Under the pieces are notes generated by a model. That model worked only from the letters and a program-made list of their open reading frames with translations, did no database searches and was not told the origin of the DNA. From Oceanococcus sp051252075 (GTDB lineage: Bacteria > Pseudomonadota > Gammaproteobacteria > Nevskiales > Oceanococcaceae): a stretch of 64,000 bases of DNA. Shown piece by piece: positions 60,103 through 64,000 of the stretch (positions are counted from its first letter, which is position 1; every line of letters begins with the position of its first letter). The stretch spans positions 1 to 64,000 of the forward strand of contig JBPOFU010000002.1 of the NCBI GenBank assembly GCA_051252075.1, in the 5' to 3' direction. Position numbers and translations under genes: made by a program.

Positions 60103-61263
60103 CTAAACCCGTTCTAAAACGGTGGCTACACCTTGGCCCATACCGATACACATAGTAGCTAGACCGAACTGCTGGTCTTTTTCGTTCATCAAATGCGCCA
60201 ATGCGCCGGTAATACGCGATCCGGAACAACCCAAAGGATGGCCCAACGCAATAGCGCCGCCTTTGATATTGACCTTGTCTTGCTGCTCAGTCAGTTTGAG
60301 TTCTTTTAGCACCGCCAAGGATTGCGCGGCAAAAGCCTCGTTCAACTCTATGACACCCATGTCATCCAAACTTAAGCCTGCACGTTTGAGTGCTTTCAAA
60401 CTGGCTGGAACCGGACCGCGCCCCATGACTGAGGGATCGCAACCCGCCGTGGCCATGCCGCGGATTTTTGCCAGCGGCTTGAGCCCAAGCGCCTTAGCTT
60501 TTTCCGCAGACATCAGCAACACACCGGAGGCTCCATCGGATAAAGCCGAGGAGTTACCTGCGGTTACCGTACCGCTGGCCGGGTTGAACACAGGCCGTAG
60601 ATTTGCCAAGCCTTCCAGCGTGGTCTCACCGCGTACCACTTCGTCGAAATCAATCAAGGCCGCAGAGCCGTCAGCAACATGCCCAGCCATTGCAATCATC
60701 TCGTTTTTGAATTCACCGCCGGTATTCGCTCGGTGTGCTTTCATATGCGAGTTGAGGGCAAATTCATCCTGCGCCTGACGCGAAATACCGTTCATGGTGC
60801 CGAGCATTTCTGCGGTCAACCCCATCATCCCTGAGGCCTTCGCCACATTCACAGATAATGCCGGATTGGGATCAACCCCGTGCGTCATTGGCACATGCCC
60901 CATGTGCTCCACACCGCCGCAGATGAAGACCTCACCTAGCCCAGCATGAATGGCACCGGCAGCGGTATGTATCGCCGTCATGGACGATCCGCACAGACGA
61001 TTCACCGTCTGCGCCGAAACTTCATGCGGCAAGCCTGCCAGCAACGAGGCCATGCGTGCGACGTTGAAGCCCTGCTCCAAAGTTTGTTGCACACAGCCCC
61101 AGATCACATCTTCGATGTCTTTAGGATTCAGCGCAGCGTTACGTTGCAGCAAAGCTTTCATCACTTCGGCTGACAAGTTCTCGGCACGCACATTGCGGAA
61201 CACGCCATTTTTCGAACGGCCCATTGGGGTACGAACCGCATCAACAATTACTACATCAGTCAT
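60103..61263 (-). CDS. fadA: 3-ketoacyl-CoA thiolase FadA
   Basis: The beta subunit of the fatty-acid oxidation complex; cleaves 3-ketoacyl-CoA. 386 residues with the acyl-accepting Cys C91 in N-R-L-C-G-S-S-M, G-G-A-I-A-L-G-H-P-L-G-C-S-G with the catalytic His, and the second Cys in T-M-C-I-G-M-G-Q-G near the C-terminus. It follows fadB after 20 bp and forms the alpha2beta2 complex with it. Confidence 0.97.
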   Translation of the reverse strand: MTDVVIVDAVRTPMGRSKNGVFRNVRAENLSAEVMKALLQRNAALNPKDIEDVIWGCVQQTLEQGFNVARMASLLAGLPHEVSAQTVNRLCGSSMTAIHTAAGAIHAGLGEVFICGGVEHMGHVPMTHGVDPNPALSVNVAKASGMMGLTAEMLGTMNGISRQAQDEFALNSHMKAHRANTGGEFKNEMIAMAGHVADGSAALIDFDEVVRGETTLEGLANLRPVFNPASGTVTAGNSSALSDGASGVLLMSAEKAKALGLKPLAKIRGMATAGCDPSVMGRGPVPASLKALKRAGLSLDDMGVIELNEAFAAQSLAVLKELKLTEQQDKVNIKGGAIALGHPLGCSGSRITGALAHLMNEKDQQFGLATMCIGMGQGVATVLERV

Positions 61264-61283
61264 GGTTAGACTCCAAATTCGAT

Positions 61284-63434
61284 TCAGCCGTAGTAGGTTT
61301 CGCCATTGGCGGCCATTTCTTTCATGCGATCAGTGGGCTCATACAACTTGCCAAGATGGCTATATTTCGCCGCCATATCGACAACCGCTTGCAGTCCCAA
61401 ACTGTCTGCATACTTCAAAGCGCCACCACGGAACGGTGGGAAACCGATACCCAGAATCAAACCCATGTCGGCTTCATTCGGGGTGTCGACAATCCGCTCT
61501 TCCAAGCAGCGTGCAGTTTCAATAATCATAGGAATCATCATGCGTTCAATGACTTCTTGCTGATCAAACTCTTTGATGCCTTGCGGCTGAACTTGCTTGA
61601 GCAAGCTCGCTACCGATGGGTCAAAAACTTTCTTCGGGCGCCCTTTCTTATCCAGTTCATAGACGTAGTAACCCTTGTCATTCTTTTGACCGTAGCGAGT
61701 TTCTTCGTACAACACGTCCAAAGAAGTACGTGCTTCAGACTTCATACGATCTGGAAAGCCTTCCGCCATAACAGCTTGCGCATGGTGAGCCGTATCAATA
61801 CCAACGACATCCAGCAAATAGGCTGGGCCCATAGGCCAACCAAAGCCTTCCATAACTTTGTCCACGGCACGGAAGTCTGCTCCTTCATTCATCAGGCCTT
61901 GGAAGCCGGCGAAATAAGGGAACAAAATCCTGTTGACTAGGAATCCAGGACAATCATTGACTACGATTGGAGTCTTACCCATAGCCGCGGCGTAAGCCAC
62001 GGTGGTGGCAACAGCCAAGTCCGATGATTTTTCACCACGAATAACTTCAACCAGCGGCATTTTGTGCACAGGATTGAAGAAATGCATGCCGCAGAAATTT
62101 TCTGGGCGTTTCAGTGCTTGTGCCAAATACGAAATTGAAATGGTCGACGTGTTGGACGCGATGATGGCATCGTCTTTCACATACTCTTCCACTTCCGCCA
62201 AAACCGCGTGCTTCACTTTGGGGTTTTCAACCACAGCCTCGACCACGATGTCGACGCCTTTGAAATCACCATAGTTTAAGGTCGCACGAATATTGGCCAG
62301 GGCTTGGCCCATTTTGGCCGCATCGATTTTGCCGCGCTTCACCAACTTGGCCAGCAATTTGTTGGCTTCGGACAGACCCAACTGCAACTGCGGCTCGGCA
62401 ATGTCCTTCATAACGATAGGCGTGCCCTTGGATGCGGACTGATAGGCGATACCACCGCCCATAATACCTGCCCCCAATACCGCCGCCAGATCCACTTTGT
62501 TGGCGGCTTTAGTCGCGCCTTTGGCTTTCTTCTTCAACAATTGATCATTGAGGAATAAACCAATAAGGCTGGCTGCCGCACTGGTCTTGGCGACTTTGAC
62601 AAAGGCTTCATGCTCGCATTTCAGCGCGCCGTCACGATCTTTGCCTGCACCTTTTTGTATGGATTTCACTGCAGTCAATGGCGCGGGGTAATTCTTACCG
62701 GCCTGACCTGCGATAAACCCTTTGGCCGTTTCGAACACCATCATGGATTCGATCATGTTCAATTTCAGCTTGCCGGTTTTCTGCGCACGGCGAGCCTTCC
62801 AGTCAAACTTGCCGGCGATGGCGTCATTGAGCAAACCTAAGGCTGCATCACGGACCACATCTACAGAGGTCACCGCATCAACGGCATGATTCTTCAGTGC
62901 GTCATCGGCTTTCTGTGGCTTGCCACTGGCAATCCATTCAATCGCATTGTCGGCACCAATCAAGCGCGGCAAACGCACCGTGCCACCAAAGCCAGGGATA
63001 ATCCCTAGCTTCACTTCGGGCAAGCCGATTTGTGCGCTGTCCGCCATAACGCGGTAATCCGTCGACAGGGCCATTTCCAGGCCGCCACCAAAGGCAATAC
63101 CGTTTATTGCGGTCACACTGGGAAAAGGCAGGTCTTCAATCGTGTTGAAAATCGCATTCGATTGTTCACACCATTGAATCAGCTCCTCACCTGGGAGTTG
63201 GAAGCTTTCACCAAACTCGGTGATATCTGCGCCAACAATAAATACGCCCTTGGCACTGCTAACCAACAAGCCTTTTACATCGTTTGCCTGGGCCAACTGG
63301 TCGCCAACGGCTTTCAACTCTTCTACGGTCAGCCGGTTGAACTTGTTGACTGATTCACCTTGCAAGTCAAAAACTAGCTCGGCGATTCCGTCACCCAGCA
63401 TCTTGACCTGCAGGGCCTGTCCCTGAAATTCCAT
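61284..63434 (-). CDS. fadB: Fatty-acid oxidation complex alpha subunit FadB
   Basis: A multifunctional enzyme with enoyl-CoA hydratase/isomerase and 3-hydroxyacyl-CoA dehydrogenase activities. 716 residues: N-terminal crotonase domain with G-I-A-F-G-G-G-L-E-M-A and L-P-E-V-K-L-G-I-I-P-G-F-G-G (the two catalytic Glu), then the NAD-binding V-L-G-A-G-I-M-G-G-G-I-A loop and H-F-F-N-P-V segment of the dehydrogenase. The ATG at 63434 has GGAG seven bases upstream; a TTG four codons earlier is less likely. Confidence 0.97.
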   Translation of the reverse strand: MEFQGQALQVKMLGDGIAELVFDLQGESVNKFNRLTVEELKAVGDQLAQANDVKGLLVSSAKGVFIVGADITEFGESFQLPGEELIQWCEQSNAIFNTIEDLPFPSVTAINGIAFGGGLEMALSTDYRVMADSAQIGLPEVKLGIIPGFGGTVRLPRLIGADNAIEWIASGKPQKADDALKNHAVDAVTSVDVVRDAALGLLNDAIAGKFDWKARRAQKTGKLKLNMIESMMVFETAKGFIAGQAGKNYPAPLTAVKSIQKGAGKDRDGALKCEHEAFVKVAKTSAAASLIGLFLNDQLLKKKAKGATKAANKVDLAAVLGAGIMGGGIAYQSASKGTPIVMKDIAEPQLQLGLSEANKLLAKLVKRGKIDAAKMGQALANIRATLNYGDFKGVDIVVEAVVENPKVKHAVLAEVEEYVKDDAIIASNTSTISISYLAQALKRPENFCGMHFFNPVHKMPLVEVIRGEKSSDLAVATTVAYAAAMGKTPIVVNDCPGFLVNRILFPYFAGFQGLMNEGADFRAVDKVMEGFGWPMGPAYLLDVVGIDTAHHAQAVMAEGFPDRMKSEARTSLDVLYEETRYGQKNDKGYYVYELDKKGRPKKVFDPSVASLLKQVQPQGIKEFDQQEVIERMMIPMIIETARCLEERIVDTPNEADMGLILGIGFPPFRGGALKYADSLGLQAVVDMAAKYSHLGKLYEPTDRMKEMAANGETYYG

Positions 63435-63566
63435 GCTTTGCTCCAAAGTCTTATCGAATCACGGCAACGCAGGCATCACCGCGAAAATGGGTCGCACATA
63501 TTAACAGTGCTAGCCGACATAGCCAGAAAGCGGGCAGCACGATGCAATTTGAGTCCTAGCATTCTT

Positions 63567-63596
63567 TTGACAGTTCTGCATAGGCAGGCCTAAACT
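63567..63596 (+). promoter_or_regulatory. Predicted promoter of the AlgP/phasin-like gene
   Basis: TTGACA (63567-63572) and TAAACT (63591-63596) with an 18-base spacer, about 50 bp before the ATG at 63648. Sequence-only prediction. Confidence 0.55.
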
Positions 63597-63647
63597 GCTC
63601 CTGCATTTTTCTTTTAGTCTGAATAGCTTGCGCACAGGGGACAATCC

Positions 63648-64000
63648 ATGGCTGCAAAAAAGAAGTTAAAGGACATTAAGTCCAAAATTGACGAGCTTCG
63701 TCACGTCGTCACCAGTGGTTTCGAAAAGCTCGTTGAACACGAACTGAACGGACTCAAAAATCACTACACGGAATTGCAAAAAAGCCTGAAGGCCGCAAGC
63801 AAAGCTGGCAGTGTAAAGGGTGCAGCGAAAGCGCAGCTGGAAGCGATGCAGTCAGCAATGGATCGTATTCTGGATAATCTGAAAGAGACTGCCGACATCA
63901 TTGGCGACACCCGCGATGAAATTTCCAAGCTCACCGGAAAAGCGGTGAAAGCCGCAAAAGCGGCTCCAGCGAAGAAAGCCGCCCCGGCCAAAAAGCCTGC
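63648..64000 (+). CDS. Lys/Ala-rich AlgP- or phasin-like protein (cut by window edge)
   Basis: The first 117 residues are visible and the gene runs off the window. An N-terminal helical segment of about 100 residues (M-A-A-K-K-K-L-K-D-I-K-S-K-I-D-E-L) with heptad-like hydrophobics is followed by the start of a K-A-A-P-A-K-K repeat tail, as in AlgP/AlgR3 histone-H1-like proteins and PhaF-type phasins. The tail is expected to bind DNA; the N-terminal part may self-associate or bind polyester granules. ATG with AGGGGA ribosome site. The two alternatives cannot be separated without the rest of the gene. Confidence 0.7.
   Translation, partial: MAAKKKLKDIKSKIDELRHVVTSGFEKLVEHELNGLKNHYTELQKSLKAASKAGSVKGAAKAQLEAMQSAMDRILDNLKETADIIGDTRDEISKLTGKAVKAAKAAPAKKAAPAKKP

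Noticed and set aside
61224..61940. 238-codon plus-strand frame opposite the end of fadB
   Set aside because: Antisense to a certain gene and crosses the fadA-fadB junction; no motif or start context.

Overview
The window looks like a chromosomal core segment of a gammaproteobacterium of moderate GC. The basis is gene order: a complete dcw cell-wall/division cluster next to lpxC and secA, a mutS / pncC-recA-recX-alaS-lysC-csrA neighbourhood as in Pseudomonas-like and related marine lineages, the rnhA-dnaQ / gloB-mltD pair, a fadBA operon, and a GlyGly-CTERM exoprotein. I cannot name a genus. No phage, transposase, integrase or CRISPR array is visible.

Layout. (1) 1-21.1 kb, minus strand: mraZ-rsmH-ftsL-ftsI-murE-murF-mraY-murD-ftsW-murG-murC-murB-ddlB-ftsQ-ftsA-ftsZ, almost every junction overlapping by 1-32 nt, started by a TTGACA/TATAGT promoter with candidate MraZ boxes in the leader and closed by a terminator after ftsZ. 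lpxC follows with its own promoter, then a small dciA-like gene on the plus strand, an M23 endopeptidase gene and the 5' part of secA. (2) 21.3-23.5 kb: a DUF1801-like protein, an LpxL-type acyltransferase, tRNA-Ser(GCT) with a duplicated copy of its 3' end and terminator, and csrA. (3) 23.5-33 kb: lysC, alaS, recX, recA and a pncC/CinA-like gene on the minus strand, mutS on the plus strand and cysC on the minus strand. (4) 33.2-40.5 kb, plus strand: an Mrp/Mbh-type cation/proton antiporter operon of ten genes with three antiporter-like subunits and no full-length MrpA. (5) 40.5-45.3 kb: a Popeye-like cyclic-nucleotide-domain protein, dnaQ, rnhA, a methyltransferase, gloB and an MltD-like lytic transglycosylase. 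(6) 45.5-54.4 kb, plus strand: a nine-gene operon with three TPR/helical-repeat envelope proteins, two further exported proteins, an ExbB/TolQ protein, two ExbD/TolR proteins and a TonB-like AgmX/PglI protein. It reads as a proton-driven trans-envelope machine related to Myxococcus Agl-Glt and is the best candidate here for a poorly described system. (7) 54.4-60 kb: a lipoprotein, a large Asp-box/FN3/PKD exoprotein with a GlyGly-CTERM tail, an ECF sigma factor with a DUF3379-like membrane partner, and a four-helix membrane protein. (8) 60-64 kb: fadB-fadA, and divergently the start of a Lys/Ala-rich AlgP/phasin-like gene cut by the window end.

Two repeat signals stand out from the genes: a long imperfect palindrome found at two distant convergent gene ends (32345-32396 and 59506-59560), and a 51-bp direct repeat made of the tRNA-Ser 3' end plus its terminator. 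All assignments come from reading the sequence; no database search was run.
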